A stretch of 35,119 bases of DNA, from NCBI GenBank assembly GCA_910586205.1, contig CAJUGD010000037.1:1-35119 (forward strand), read 5' to 3'. The notes beneath the pieces were generated by a model. The model was given only the letters and a program-made list of their open reading frames with translations. It did no database searches and was not told the DNA's origin. Positions within the stretch are counted from its first letter, which is position 1, and each line of letters starts with the position of its first letter. Below, piece after piece: positions 25,022-33,858 of the stretch. The stretch is from an uncultured Lachnospiraceae bacterium (GTDB lineage: Bacteria; Bacillota; Clostridia; Lachnospirales; Lachnospiraceae). Both the position numbers and the translations under genes were made by a program.

Positions 25022-25561
25022 CTATACCAGCTTTTGGTAAAGCCGGTGAACCATTAACGTAGATGCAATAGTAAAAAAGATTTCCAGTGCACTGCTGACA
25101 ATTCCTGCAAGGCACAGCAAAAATAAAGAGAACAATCCAATACCGGTAAGCCCTATAGGGTAAAGCCGGTATTTTCTATGGTCGCTTTTATAAAGAGTCC
25201 ACACAATCAGCCCAAGACAAATCAGCAGACACAGCGCAGAGGTAAAAGAAAATACAATGTGCAGCACGGACTTTAAAGGCATCTTTTGGGGCAGATAAGG
25301 TGTGATAAGGGCACAGGTGAGAAGCATTAAGGAAAAAGGAATAAGCCAGGTGCACCGTGGACGCACCGGCATTCTGGAGACAATAAGCTGCAGACACCAA
25401 AAGAAATAAATACCAACAATCAGTCCCCACAGCACAAACTCCCCTTCTCTGCCGACCACATTTCCAATCACAGAAAAATTGGTGGTGAACCAGTTGTTTC
25501 CCTGTACAAACAGAATTGTATAAGCTGGAATCAGGATGTAAGCTGTAAACCAGAGAAGCAT
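25022..25561 (-). CDS. Small polytopic membrane protein of unknown function
   Basis: The 179-residue protein has about six hydrophobic segments separated by short loops, with the order TM1, a polar loop (QGNNWFTTNFSVIGNVVGREGE), then five TMs. The loop wording is reminiscent of DUF998-type proteins, but I cannot confirm that. No transporter or enzyme motif is seen. GGAGG lies six bases before the ATG. Its end converges on tadA two bases after that gene's stop. It is divergent from the YczE-like gene. Confidence 0.7.
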   Translation of the reverse strand: MLLWFTAYILIPAYTILFVQGNNWFTTNFSVIGNVVGREGEFVLWGLIVGIYFFWCLQLIVSRMPVRPRCTWLIPFSLMLLTCALITPYLPQKMPLKSVLHIVFSFTSALCLLICLGLIVWTLYKSDHRKYRLYPIGLTGIGLFSLFLLCLAGIVSSALEIFFTIASTLMVHRLYQKLV

Positions 25562-25643
25562 ATGATACCTCCAGTGTTCAAAATGCCTGTTTTATGCATT
25601 ATAAGTCACTTTATAAAATCAAAAAGTTTCGTTATATTTATAA

Positions 25644-25675
25644 CAGCCTTCCGGCCGGCACGATTTTAAAGGCTG
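25644..25675. repeat. Inverted repeat in the leader of the YczE-like gene
   Basis: CAGCCTT at 25644-25650 pairs with AAGGCTG at 25669-25675, and the palindrome CCGGCCGG lies inside it at 25651-25658. There is no U-run on either strand, so it is more likely an operator or leader structure than a terminator. Confidence 0.4.
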
Positions 25676-25718
25676 CTGTCATAAGTCGGAAAATTTATAA
25701 ATTGGGGGATATTTTAGT

Positions 25719-26357
25719 ATGTCACAGAAAACGAAACGTATACTGATGGCTTTTTTTGGTGTGATTGTCACAGGATTTTGTGTAGGGACCTTTCAGAAGG
25801 CAAATTTAGGTACAGATCCGTTTACCTGTTTTGTCACGGGAATTGCCAACATTTTCGGTTCAACCTACAGCACCTTTTATGTGATTGTCACAGGAGCTCT
25901 GCTTATAGGCGTATTCTTCGTTGAGCGCCATTATATCGGAATCGCTACGCTGATAAACCTGTTCGGTACTGGTATTTCTGCTGATTTTATGCGGGGCCTG
26001 TGGGATATGCTCATTCCTAATCCGGGAATGGGAGGACGTATTATCTTGATGCTGATTGGGGTGTTTGGAAGCTGTTTTTCCGCGTCTGTATACTTTACAG
26101 CCGATGTGGGTGTTTCTGCTTATGATGCCGTATCCCTGATTGCCGCCAATAAGTACAAGCTTCTGCCTTTTAAAGTGTGCCGGGTGCTCAGTGATCTTGT
26201 CTGTGTGACAGTAGGAGTGGTTTTTCATGCTATGGTTGGGGTGGGGACTGTGATCACGGCACTGTTTATGGGACCAGTGATCCAGTGGTTCAATACCCAT
26301 GTGTCAGAACCCTTTTTATATGGAAAAGAAGGAAAACCGCAAAAAGAGCAGTCTTGA
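25719..26357 (+). CDS. YczE/YyaS/YitT-family membrane protein
   Basis: The 212-residue membrane protein has about five hydrophobic helices. It carries the family-like opening GFCVGTFQKANLGTDPFTCFVTGI and the repeated motif GVSAYDAVSLIAA. In Bacillus YczE is needed for surfactin production by an unknown route; the general function of the family is not known. GGGGGAT lies upstream of the ATG with normal spacing. The gene end contains the -35 box of the SRP RNA promoter. Confidence 0.85.
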   Translation: MSQKTKRILMAFFGVIVTGFCVGTFQKANLGTDPFTCFVTGIANIFGSTYSTFYVIVTGALLIGVFFVERHYIGIATLINLFGTGISADFMRGLWDMLIPNPGMGGRIILMLIGVFGSCFSASVYFTADVGVSAYDAVSLIAANKYKLLPFKVCRVLSDLVCVTVGVVFHAMVGVGTVITALFMGPVIQWFNTHVSEPFLYGKEGKPQKEQS

Positions 26358-26382
26358 CAAAACACCTCTTGTGGGCTATACT
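26354..26382 (+). promoter_or_regulatory. Strong promoter of SRP RNA
   Basis: A perfect TTGACA and TATACT are separated by 17 bases. The -35 box overlaps the stop codon of the YczE-like gene. The start site is predicted near 26389, followed by a short hairpin (26400-26405 with 26411-26416) that may be removed during processing. Confidence 0.8.
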
Positions 26383-26430
26383 GAAAAAGCATTTTCCAGG
26401 AAAGAGTTTTTCTTTCATACGTCATAAAGC

Positions 26431-26697
26431 TTCCGTGCAGCCGGGGAGATAGCGGTGCCCTGTACCTGCAATCCGCTCCAGCAGGGGTGATATCCCGCCT
26501 CGGATGCTGGTTTTGCAGGGCTGCCCCTGGTAAGCAGCGTTGACGTCCGGGTCTTGCGCAACAGAGCCTCATGAACCGTGTCAGGGCAGGAATGCAGCAG
26601 CACTAAGTGAGATCCTTTGTGTGCCGCGAGGCAGCCTGGGCCGAGCCGGCTGCCAGGGTAACGCCTGTGAGCCTCATACAAAGCGGGATGCACGGAT
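26431..26697 (+). ncRNA. ffs: Signal recognition particle RNA, large bacterial type with Alu domain
   Basis: This RNA scaffolds Ffh for cotranslational membrane targeting. The helix 8 core is seen as GTGTCAGGGCAGGAATGCAGCAGCA, the symmetric and asymmetric loops that bind Ffh and FtsY. The 5' part has Alu-domain features (GGTGCCCTGTACC...GCAATCCGCTCCAGCAGGG). The ends pair as CCGTGCA at 26433-26439 with TGCACGG at 26689-26695, giving about 265 bases, the usual size in Bacillus and clostridia. The position between tadA and dnaX is conserved. The exact mature ends are estimated from the terminal helix. Confidence 0.94.
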
Positions 26698-26728
26698 TTA
26701 ATGAAAATAATACACTACACAACCTATA

Positions 26729-26790
26729 ACAGAGACCGTATTCATTGGCAGTTTGGCCTTAATTTGAATACGGTCTCTGTTGTATTTTTG
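26729..26790 (+). terminator. Terminator after SRP RNA
   Basis: A perfect 15-base-pair stem, ACAGAGACCGTATTC at 26729-26743 with GAATACGGTCTCTGT at 26766-26780, is followed by TGTATTTTTG. The 22-base loop can itself form a small GGC/GCC hairpin. Confidence 0.9.
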
Positions 26791-26911
26791 TGAGGGGAAG
26801 CCGCAAATTTTCCCTTGCCCCCATTTCCATGTTGTATTATAATATCAGAATGGGTGAAGTCTGAAACAAGATACCCATAATATCCCCATACAGAGAAAGG
26901 ATGTGTCTTTC

Positions 26912-27988
26912 ATGAGAGTAGGAATGTTAACCAGCGGCGGAGACTGCCAGGCATTAAATGCAACCATGCGGGGTGTGGCCAAGGCGCTCTACAAAATGTA
27001 CGATGATGTGGAGATTATCGGATTTGAGGACGGCTACAAGGGATTGATTTACGCAGACTACCATATGCTGAAGTCTTCTGACTTTTCTGGTATTTTGACA
27101 AAAGGTGGGACTATTCTCGGCACATCACGACAGCCCTTTAAGCTGATGCGCGTTCCGGATGAATTTGGACTAGATAAAGTGGAGGCTATGAAGCACACTT
27201 ATAAAAAGCTTCGCTTAGAATGCCTGGTGGTCTTAGGAGGCAATGGAAGCCAGAAGACGGCAAACCTTTTGAGAGAAGAAGGGCTGAATATTGTGTCTCT
27301 GCCAAAGACGATTGATAATGATCTTTGGGGCACAGATATGACCTTTGGATTTCAGAGTGCAGTGGAGATTGCTACGGCAGCCATAGACTGTATCCACACC
27401 ACCGCGGCATCCCACGGCAGAGTATTTATCGTAGAGGTGATGGGCCATAAGGTAGGATGGCTGACCCTTCACGCAGGCCTTGCAGGCGGTGCAGATATTA
27501 TTCTGCTTCCGGAGATTCCTTATGATGTGGATGTGGTGGTAAATGCTCTTAAGGAGAGGAACCGGCAGGGCAAGAGGTTTTCTATTTTGGCAGTGGCTGA
27601 GGGCGCTATTTCGAGGGAAGATGCTGCGCTCAGTAAAAAGGAGCTGAAAGAAAAGAAAAAGGGGCAGATGGTATACCCATCTGTGGCATATGAGATTGGA
27701 GCCATGATTACAGAGCGTACCGGTCAGGAGGTTCGTGTTACTGTGCCGGGACATACCCAGCGCGGAGGAGAGCCGTGCCCTTATGACCGCGTGCTCTCTA
27801 CCCGGTTAGGGGCAGAGGCTGCTAATTTAATAAGAGATAAAAAATACGGCTATATGGTAGCGGTAAAAGGTGATGAGATTGTGCCGGTTCCGCTGCAGGA
27901 AGTAGCAGGAAGACTAAAGACCGTAGATCCGGCCTGCTCGATTATCCGAGAAGCAAAGATGGTTGGCATCAGTTTTGGAGATGAGTAG
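26912..27988 (+). CDS. pfkA: 6-phosphofructokinase, unusual motif subfamily
   Basis: The enzyme phosphorylates fructose 6-phosphate in glycolysis. The 358-residue protein has the N-terminal GGDCQALN, GTSRQPF, the catalytic PKTIDNDL at 131-138, and EVMGHKVGWLTLHAG. The phosphodonor loop reads GGNGS (Asn111, Gly112), where ATP-PFK has GGDGS, and Lys132 sits where ATP-PFK has Gly and PPi-PFK has Lys. The donor, ATP or pyrophosphate, therefore cannot be called. The start is the ATG at 26912, matching the family MRVGMLTSGG; a GTG at 26903 is too close to the AAAGG site. It lies between SRP RNA and dnaX, transcribed in the same direction. Confidence 0.9.
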   Translation: MRVGMLTSGGDCQALNATMRGVAKALYKMYDDVEIIGFEDGYKGLIYADYHMLKSSDFSGILTKGGTILGTSRQPFKLMRVPDEFGLDKVEAMKHTYKKLRLECLVVLGGNGSQKTANLLREEGLNIVSLPKTIDNDLWGTDMTFGFQSAVEIATAAIDCIHTTAASHGRVFIVEVMGHKVGWLTLHAGLAGGADIILLPEIPYDVDVVVNALKERNRQGKRFSILAVAEGAISREDAALSKKELKEKKKGQMVYPSVAYEIGAMITERTGQEVRVTVPGHTQRGGEPCPYDRVLSTRLGAEAANLIRDKKYGYMVAVKGDEIVPVPLQEVAGRLKTVDPACSIIREAKMVGISFGDE

Positions 27989-28018
27989 GAAGGAAAAATC
28001 AAAGGGAGTTATAAATCT

Positions 28019-29656
28019 ATGTCATATACTGCACTGTACCGCAAATGGCGTCCGGCTGCATTTACAGATGTAAAAGGACAGGATCATATTGTCCAGACAT
28101 TGAAAAATCAAATAGAGGCTGAGCGCATTGGCCATGCGTATCTGTTCTGTGGAACAAGAGGAACCGGCAAAACAAGCATTGCCAAAATTTTTGCAAGGGC
28201 AGTGAACTGTGAACATTCCGTGGACGGCAGTCCATGTAATGTATGTGAACTTTGCAAAGGGATTGCCCAGGGCAGTTCTATGAATGTGGTGGAGATCGAC
28301 GCTGCATCCAATAATGGTGTGGAAAATATCCGCGAAATCCGGGATCAGGTTCAGTATCCGCCTACAGAGGGAAAGTACCGGGTGTATATTATCGATGAAG
28401 TGCATATGCTGTCTACTGGAGCTTTTAACGCACTTTTAAAGACTCTGGAAGAACCGCCGTCCTATGTGATTTTTATCTTGGCCACTACAGAGGTGAATAA
28501 AATACCCATTACCGTGCTGTCCCGGTGCCAGAGATATGATTTTAAAAGAATTTCAGCCGAAACTCTGTGTGCACGTCTGAAGGAGCTTACAGAGGCAGAA
28601 GGAATTGAGGCAGAGGAGAGGGCTTTAGCCTATGTGGCAAAGGCAGCAGACGGTTCGATGAGAGATGCGTTAAGCCTGCTGGATCAATGTGTGGCTTTTC
28701 ACTATGGGGATTGCCTTACTTATGACAATGTTTTGGAGGTGTTAGGGGCGGTTGATTCTTCCGTATTCAGCGGCCTTCTCAGGGCGATCCTTGCAAAAGA
28801 CACGGCTTTTTGCATTGGCAGGCTGGAAGAAATGGTAATCCAGGGACGGGAATTAGGACAGTTCGTCACCGATTTTATTTGGTATCTGCGGAACCTGCTG
28901 GTTTTAAAGACTGCAGGTGACGCAGAAAATATGCTGGAAATGTCAGAGGATAACCTGCGTCAGCTTCGGGAAGACGCAGAGATGATTGACGAGGACACGC
29001 TGATGCGCTTTATCCGTGTTTTTTCTGATTTGTCCAGCCAGCTTCGATATGCATCTCAGAAGCGGGTTCTGATTGAGATGGCTCTGATCCGGCTGACGAA
29101 GCCACAGATGGAGCATAATCTGGATTCTATATTACAGAGAATCGGAGAGCTGGAAGAACGGATGGAAGAAGGAAATGCCGCCATGTCCCCGGAAGTTATT
29201 CGGAGCCTGGCAGCACAGCTTGGGCAGACAATTCCCGGCAGCAGGCAGCTTTCTCTGGCCGGTGTCAATGGCGGAGAAGATTCGGGGGATTCTGCTTCGG
29301 AAAAGCAAGTGGTGATTCCTAAGGCACAGTTAGAAGATTTGAACCTGATCCGCCGGGATTGGGGAAAGATTATCCGTGATTTGGGGGGAGCTATCCGCCC
29401 GGCCTTCCGGGAGACAGTGGTAGAACCAGGCGGTGAGAGTTGTCTGTGTGTCGTATTTTCCAGCGAGGACTGCTATGCCATTGGGAGCCGTCCTACAGTG
29501 ATTGGAGCTTTGGAAGAATACGTGCGGAAGAATTATGGGAAAGAACTGTATTTTAAAGTCCGAAAAAGAGAGGCTGGGGAACAGACAATCCCAATCTACG
29601 TCAGTGATGAGGAACTGAAAAAAGCAGTTCATATGGAGATTGAGTTAGAGGATTAA
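28019..29656 (+). CDS. dnaX: DNA polymerase III subunits gamma and tau
   Basis: DnaX is the AAA+ clamp-loader motor of the replisome. The 545-residue protein begins MSYTALYRKWRPAAFTDVKGQ. It has Walker A GTRGTGKTS at about residues 45-53, the four-Cys zinc module CEHSVDGSPCNVCELC, Walker B VYIIDEVHML, and sensor 1 ATTEVNKIP followed by the SRC motif. Domain III and a short tau-like C-terminal region complete it. It lies 30 bases after pfkA and 36 bases before ybaB, in the conserved dnaX-ybaB-recR order. No slippery A-run for frameshifting to gamma was noticed. Confidence 0.97.
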   Translation: MSYTALYRKWRPAAFTDVKGQDHIVQTLKNQIEAERIGHAYLFCGTRGTGKTSIAKIFARAVNCEHSVDGSPCNVCELCKGIAQGSSMNVVEIDAASNNGVENIREIRDQVQYPPTEGKYRVYIIDEVHMLSTGAFNALLKTLEEPPSYVIFILATTEVNKIPITVLSRCQRYDFKRISAETLCARLKELTEAEGIEAEERALAYVAKAADGSMRDALSLLDQCVAFHYGDCLTYDNVLEVLGAVDSSVFSGLLRAILAKDTAFCIGRLEEMVIQGRELGQFVTDFIWYLRNLLVLKTAGDAENMLEMSEDNLRQLREDAEMIDEDTLMRFIRVFSDLSSQLRYASQKRVLIEMALIRLTKPQMEHNLDSILQRIGELEERMEEGNAAMSPEVIRSLAAQLGQTIPGSRQLSLAGVNGGEDSGDSASEKQVVIPKAQLEDLNLIRRDWGKIIRDLGGAIRPAFRETVVEPGGESCLCVVFSSEDCYAIGSRPTVIGALEEYVRKNYGKELYFKVRKREAGEQTIPIYVSDEELKKAVHMEIELED

Positions 29657-29692
29657 TTATCATAAAACAGAGAAAAGAAAAAGGAGGGCATC

Positions 29693-30046
29693 ATGGCAAA
29701 ACGTGGCGGATTTCCAGGCGGAATGCCGGGCAACATGAATAACCTGATGAAACAGGCCCAGAGAATGCAAAGGCAGATGGAGGAAGCTAAGCAGGAGCTG
29801 GAAGAAAAGCAGTATACTGCGTCTGCAGGCGGAGGGGCAGTGTCAGTGACAGTTTCCGGCAAAAAGGAGGTTGTGTCCGTACAGCTATCGGAGGAAGTAG
29901 TAGATCCGGAAGATATTGAGATGCTGCAGGATTTGATTGTGGCTGCTACGAATGAAGCGCTACGTGCAGCAGAGGAGGATTCTGCGGCGGCGATGGCAAA
30001 ACTTAGCGGCGGTCTTGGCGGTTTAGGCGGAGGGTTCCCGTTCTAA
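29693..30046 (+). CDS. Nucleoid-associated protein, YbaB/EbfC family
   Basis: The 117-residue DNA-binding protein forms a tweezer-shaped dimer and associates with the nucleoid. It has a Gly/Met-rich head (RGGFPGGMPGNMNNLMKQAQ), the helical core MQRQMEEAKQELEEKQYTAS, the central strand VSVTVSGKKEVVSVQLSEEVVDPEDIEML, and a Gly-rich tail. AAAGGAGG precedes the ATG. It is placed between dnaX and recR with one base separating its stop from the recR start, so translation is probably coupled. Confidence 0.95.
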   Translation: MAKRGGFPGGMPGNMNNLMKQAQRMQRQMEEAKQELEEKQYTASAGGGAVSVTVSGKKEVVSVQLSEEVVDPEDIEMLQDLIVAATNEALRAAEEDSAAAMAKLSGGLGGLGGGFPF

Positions 30047-30047
30047 G

Positions 30048-30644
30048 ATGGATTATTATAGCAGTCAGATTACAAAATTAATTGAAGAATTGTCAAAATT
30101 GCCAGGCGTAGGGAGCAAATCTGCGCAGCGCCTGGCATTTCATATCATTAATATGCCGCAGGAGCAGGTGGAGCGTCTGGCAGGGGCTATGACCAGCGCA
30201 AAAGCTAACATTTGCTACTGCAGGGAATGTTTTACTTTAACAGATCAGGAGGTATGTCCGATCTGCAGCAGTAAAAGACGAGATCATGGAACGATTATGG
30301 TTGTGGAAAATACCAGGGATTTGGCGGCATATGAAAAAACCGGTAAGTATGAAGGCGTTTATCATGTGCTTCATGGAGCTATTTCTCCTATGCTGGGAAT
30401 CGGTCCCGGCGATATTCGCTTAAAGGAGCTGATGCAGAGGCTCCAGGGAGAGATACAGGAGGTTATTATTGCCACCAACTCCAGCTTAGAGGGAGAGACG
30501 ACCGCCATGTATATCAGTAAGCTGGTAAAGCCTACAGGAATCCGGGTCAGCCGGATTGCCAGCGGCGTACCAGTAGGCGGTGACCTGGAATATATAGATG
30601 AAGTGACTTTGCTGCGTGCCTTGGAGGGACGTGTAGAGTTGTGA
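30048..30644 (+). CDS. recR: Recombination protein RecR
   Basis: RecR acts with RecO and RecF to load RecA at gaps. The 198-residue protein has an N-terminal HhH region (LSKLPGVGSKSAQRLAFHI), a four-Cys zinc finger CYCRECFTLTDQEVCPIC, and the Toprim domain from TIMVVENTRDLAAYE to ATNSSLEGETTAMYISKL. The C-terminus VGGDLEYIDEVTLLRALEGR is the family signature. The ribosome binding site lies within the end of ybaB. The length is typical. Confidence 0.97.
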   Translation: MDYYSSQITKLIEELSKLPGVGSKSAQRLAFHIINMPQEQVERLAGAMTSAKANICYCRECFTLTDQEVCPICSSKRRDHGTIMVVENTRDLAAYEKTGKYEGVYHVLHGAISPMLGIGPGDIRLKELMQRLQGEIQEVIIATNSSLEGETTAMYISKLVKPTGIRVSRIASGVPVGGDLEYIDEVTLLRALEGRVEL

Positions 30645-30771
30645 TATGGTATAGTTCGCATTTCCCGCAATATATTGGTTGCTGACAGAATGTGACAGCT
30701 CGGACAGCAGGAGCTGTTTCATCAAGACAACATTTGCGGGAATCTATGGAAAAATGAAAGGATGCGAAAGA

Positions 30772-32928
30772 ATGGATAAATATGAGTTTAATCTCAAGGT
30801 CGATCAAATACGGAAAATGGTAAACAGGGGCGACTACGCGACTGCAAAAAAAATCGCAGATAACATAGATTGGAGCCGGGTTCCCAATGCAAACCTGCTT
30901 TCCATGGTTTCTCAGGTATATGAGAAAAATAAAGATTATGGGAATGCAAAAGCAATTTTACTGATGGCATTTGAGCGTGCTCCCATTGGTAAGCGCCTGC
31001 TCTATAAGCTGACAGAGCTGGCGCTAAAGGAAGGAAGCGCTCAGGAGGCAGAAGATTATTATCGTGAATTTTGTGATTTGGCCGGAGATGACCCGCGTCA
31101 GTATCTGCTTCGGTATCTGGTCTTAAAGGAGAAAAAGGCACCGATAGAACAGCAGATCCACTCTTTAGAGAGTTATACAGCAGAAGAACTGGATGAAAAA
31201 TGGTTATATGAGCTGGCGCTTTTGTATCATGAAAGCGGTGATGCTGCCCGCTGTATCAGCACTTGTGACCGCATTACGCTGATGTTTGGTCTTGGAAAAT
31301 ATGTGGATAAGGCGATTGAATTAAAGCTTCAACATGCTCCTTTGAGCAAATATCAGATGGATCTGGTGGACAATCGGGAAAAATATGAGGAAAAGCTGAG
31401 GCGGGTGGAACTTTCTTTTGACGAGGATGATGACCAGGAAGAAGACTACGCTTCGGAACCAATTCAGGAACCGGTTCAGGAGCCAGTGAAGCTTAAAGCG
31501 CCGGCGGTGCCGGAAACTGAGATTTTTGAAAAGCCTTCTGCAGCAGACGAGAGCAGAAGCTCTCAGATAGAAGTGGTTCCCCAGCCCTCATATGCAGATG
31601 ATGAGTTGGCGGCAGAGGTTCAGCAGGCAGAAGCAGAGGAATATTTAGCCAGAGAGCTATCCCGCATAGATCCAGAACCTTATGAGGAGGATGAGATAGG
31701 AAAGACTCGGGTGATTGGAGATATCCGGCGTACAGGCGCGGAGCTTCGGCAACAAAGCCCGGTGCAGCCTGCATCCAGAAGTTCTGTGCAGGGAGAGCCC
31801 GCTTCAGCTTATCAGGAGACAGATACGTCTCAAGGGCAGACATCCAGGGCAAACAGACGAGCCATTCATTTGATGATCGAGGCAAGGACTCCGGAAAAAG
31901 GGATTGATATTGCGGTGGAAGCATTGCGCCAGGTACGTCAGTTTACTGGTATTAAGAATCCGGTGGCAAAGATTACCGGTTCAGGGCTAAACAGGCGGGG
32001 CGTTTTGGCAAGTGCGGAAAAGCTGGCAGGAAAAGATCTGATGGTAGAAGAAGCAGGGGATCTGGATCCAGGAACCATCGGAGAGCTGGAACGCTTAATG
32101 AGCCGGGATAATACAGGCATGAGAGTGGTGCTGATTGACAATCCCAAACAGATTGAGATGCTGGAGAAAAGACATTCGTCCTTAGCGGAATGGTTTGAGT
32201 TTATCAGAGAGGAAGATGTGGTGGAGGTACCTGTAGAAGTGTACCCAGAGGATACGTATTCAGAAGATGCCTATCCAGAGACAGCTTATTCAGAAGAACC
32301 AGCATCATATGATCCCTATGTCATGCCGGAAAATCAGACATCTCAGATGGCCGTGCCAGATTATCCTGCATATGGAGCTGTGGGAACAGATGAACAAATG
32401 GAAATGTCCATGCATGAGGAATATCCTGTATCTGAGGAACATGTGCCGTATACCACGCCTTTTTTGTATACAGGTTATGATGCCCCTGAAAAGGAACCGG
32501 GGAATCCGTCTGAATACAATATGGGCGAAATAGAGGAAGAACCAGAGGAGATTGACGATCGTCCGGTCAGACGGGTAGTTCCGGTGCGGGATCAGGCAAT
32601 GCGTGCTCCTGATGGCGAGGACATGTATGTAGATCCGGAACGTGCGGAGGATGAGATGGACATCGATGAATTTGCACAGTACGCATGCCAATATGCTTCT
32701 GATATTGACTGCAGCATTACAGGAAAAAGTATGCTGGCATTATATGAGCGGATTGAGATCATGGAGGAGGACGGCCTTCGTCTGACAAAGGAGAATGCTG
32801 AGGCACTCATTGAAGAAGCGGCAGACAGGGCAGAAAAACCCTCTTTAGGAAAAGCTATTAAAGGCATATTTACGTCCAAATACAATAAGGACGGGCTGCT
32901 GATTTTAAAAGAAGAACATTTTATCTAA
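30772..32928 (+). CDS. Large hypothetical protein with TPR-like N-terminus and possible decayed AAA domain
   Basis: The 718-residue protein has several parts. Residues 1-235 are helical and repeat-like (YATAKKIADNIDW, YGNAKAILLMAFERAP, AQEAEDYYREFCDL). An acidic linker follows. Residues about 363-480 form a compact block (GIDIAVEALRQVRQFTG; VAKITGSGLNRRGVLASAEKLAGKDLMVEEAGDL; MRVVLIDNPKQI). This block recalls an AAA core that has lost its P-loop, but that is inference. A Tyr/Pro/Glu-rich linker and a conserved-looking C-terminus (FAQYACQYASDIDCSITGKSMLALYERIE) complete it. There is no signal peptide or TM. The frame is open from 30679; the start at 30772 (MDKYEFNLK) follows AAAGG. The function is unknown; the gene may be cotranscribed with recR. 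Confidence 0.8.
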   Translation: MDKYEFNLKVDQIRKMVNRGDYATAKKIADNIDWSRVPNANLLSMVSQVYEKNKDYGNAKAILLMAFERAPIGKRLLYKLTELALKEGSAQEAEDYYREFCDLAGDDPRQYLLRYLVLKEKKAPIEQQIHSLESYTAEELDEKWLYELALLYHESGDAARCISTCDRITLMFGLGKYVDKAIELKLQHAPLSKYQMDLVDNREKYEEKLRRVELSFDEDDDQEEDYASEPIQEPVQEPVKLKAPAVPETEIFEKPSAADESRSSQIEVVPQPSYADDELAAEVQQAEAEEYLARELSRIDPEPYEEDEIGKTRVIGDIRRTGAELRQQSPVQPASRSSVQGEPASAYQETDTSQGQTSRANRRAIHLMIEARTPEKGIDIAVEALRQVRQFTGIKNPVAKITGSGLNRRGVLASAEKLAGKDLMVEEAGDLDPGTIGELERLMSRDNTGMRVVLIDNPKQIEMLEKRHSSLAEWFEFIREEDVVEVPVEVYPEDTYSEDAYPETAYSEEPASYDPYVMPENQTSQMAVPDYPAYGAVGTDEQMEMSMHEEYPVSEEHVPYTTPFLYTGYDAPEKEPGNPSEYNMGEIEEEPEEIDDRPVRRVVPVRDQAMRAPDGEDMYVDPERAEDEMDIDEFAQYACQYASDIDCSITGKSMLALYERIEIMEEDGLRLTKENAEALIEEAADRAEKPSLGKAIKGIFTSKYNKDGLLILKEEHFI

Positions 32929-32945
32929 GAAAGAATATGTATTAT

Positions 32946-33785
32946 ATGAAAAAGATACTATTAATTGCGTTGGATTTAGACGGAACGCTTTTAGACAGCA
33001 AAAAATGCCTTAGCCGGAGAAATGAGGAAGCTCTGATGGAATGTATGCGGCATGGCATAGAGATAGTGCCTTGTACCGGGCGTCTCTGGCAAGGAGTTCC
33101 GGACTTTATCCGGAATTTACCAGGTATCCGTTATGCTATTACCGTGAACGGGGCAGTAATAGAGGATGTACAAAAGCACCAAGTGCTGGATGAGAGAAAA
33201 ATGAGTTGGAAACAGGCAGCAGAGCTTTTGAAGCAGGCTGCTGGCTTTCAGACGATGTATGATGTTTACGTAGAGGGAAAAGGCTTCGGGGAATCAAGGT
33301 TTATGGACCATATGGAGAGGTATGGGATTTCCCCAGAGCTTCAAAAGATGATTCGCTCAACCCGCAGGATGGTTCCGGATGTGATCGAGGAAATAACCAG
33401 GCTGGCAATGCCTGTGGAAAAGATCAATTTCTTTTTTGGCGATCCCGAGGAACGGCTTCGTGTAAGAAAAAGTTTGTTAGAACGGGGAGATGTGATAGTA
33501 AGCGCTTCCTTTTCCAACAATTTAGAGATTAATGCTCCGGGGGCCGAGAAAGGAAAGGCTTTAGAACGTCTTGCCAAATATTTGGGCATTGAAATGCCGC
33601 AGACCATGGGTTTTGGCGATGGGGAAAATGATATATCTCTGATACGCAGAGCTGGCATTGGCGTTGCGATGGGAAATGCCGAGGAGTGTCTGAAGGCAGA
33701 AGCAGATTACATTACTGTAACAAATGATGATGACGGAGTAGCAGCCGTGTTGGAAAAGATACTACAGCAGTCAGAACTGCAATAA
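32946..33785 (+). CDS. Cof-type HAD-superfamily phosphatase
   Basis: Cytoplasmic haloacid-dehalogenase phosphatases of this class dephosphorylate sugar phosphates, FMN or other small molecules. Motif I is DLDGTLLDS, motif II TGRLW, motif III the Lys in GAEKGKALERLAKYLGI, and motif IV GFGDGENDISLIRRAG followed by GVAMGNA. The C2-type cap lies between motifs II and III. The length of 279 residues is usual. An in-frame ATG nine bases earlier at 32937 is possible, since neither has a strong ribosome binding site; the chosen start matches the family MKKI-type N-terminus. The substrate cannot be told from sequence. Confidence 0.9.
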   Translation: MKKILLIALDLDGTLLDSKKCLSRRNEEALMECMRHGIEIVPCTGRLWQGVPDFIRNLPGIRYAITVNGAVIEDVQKHQVLDERKMSWKQAAELLKQAAGFQTMYDVYVEGKGFGESRFMDHMERYGISPELQKMIRSTRRMVPDVIEEITRLAMPVEKINFFFGDPEERLRVRKSLLERGDVIVSASFSNNLEINAPGAEKGKALERLAKYLGIEMPQTMGFGDGENDISLIRRAGIGVAMGNAEECLKAEADYITVTNDDDGVAAVLEKILQQSELQ

Positions 33786-33858
33786 AGCTAAAATAACGAT
33801 TCTTTAAATATGTTCTGAAGTAAACTATTCAATTAATAGAATTATTTTTATGGAAACC

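Noticed and set aside
26225..26693. Minus-strand ORFs over the SRP RNA
   Set aside because: They are antisense to a structured RNA with strong promoter and terminator, and have no start signals or family.
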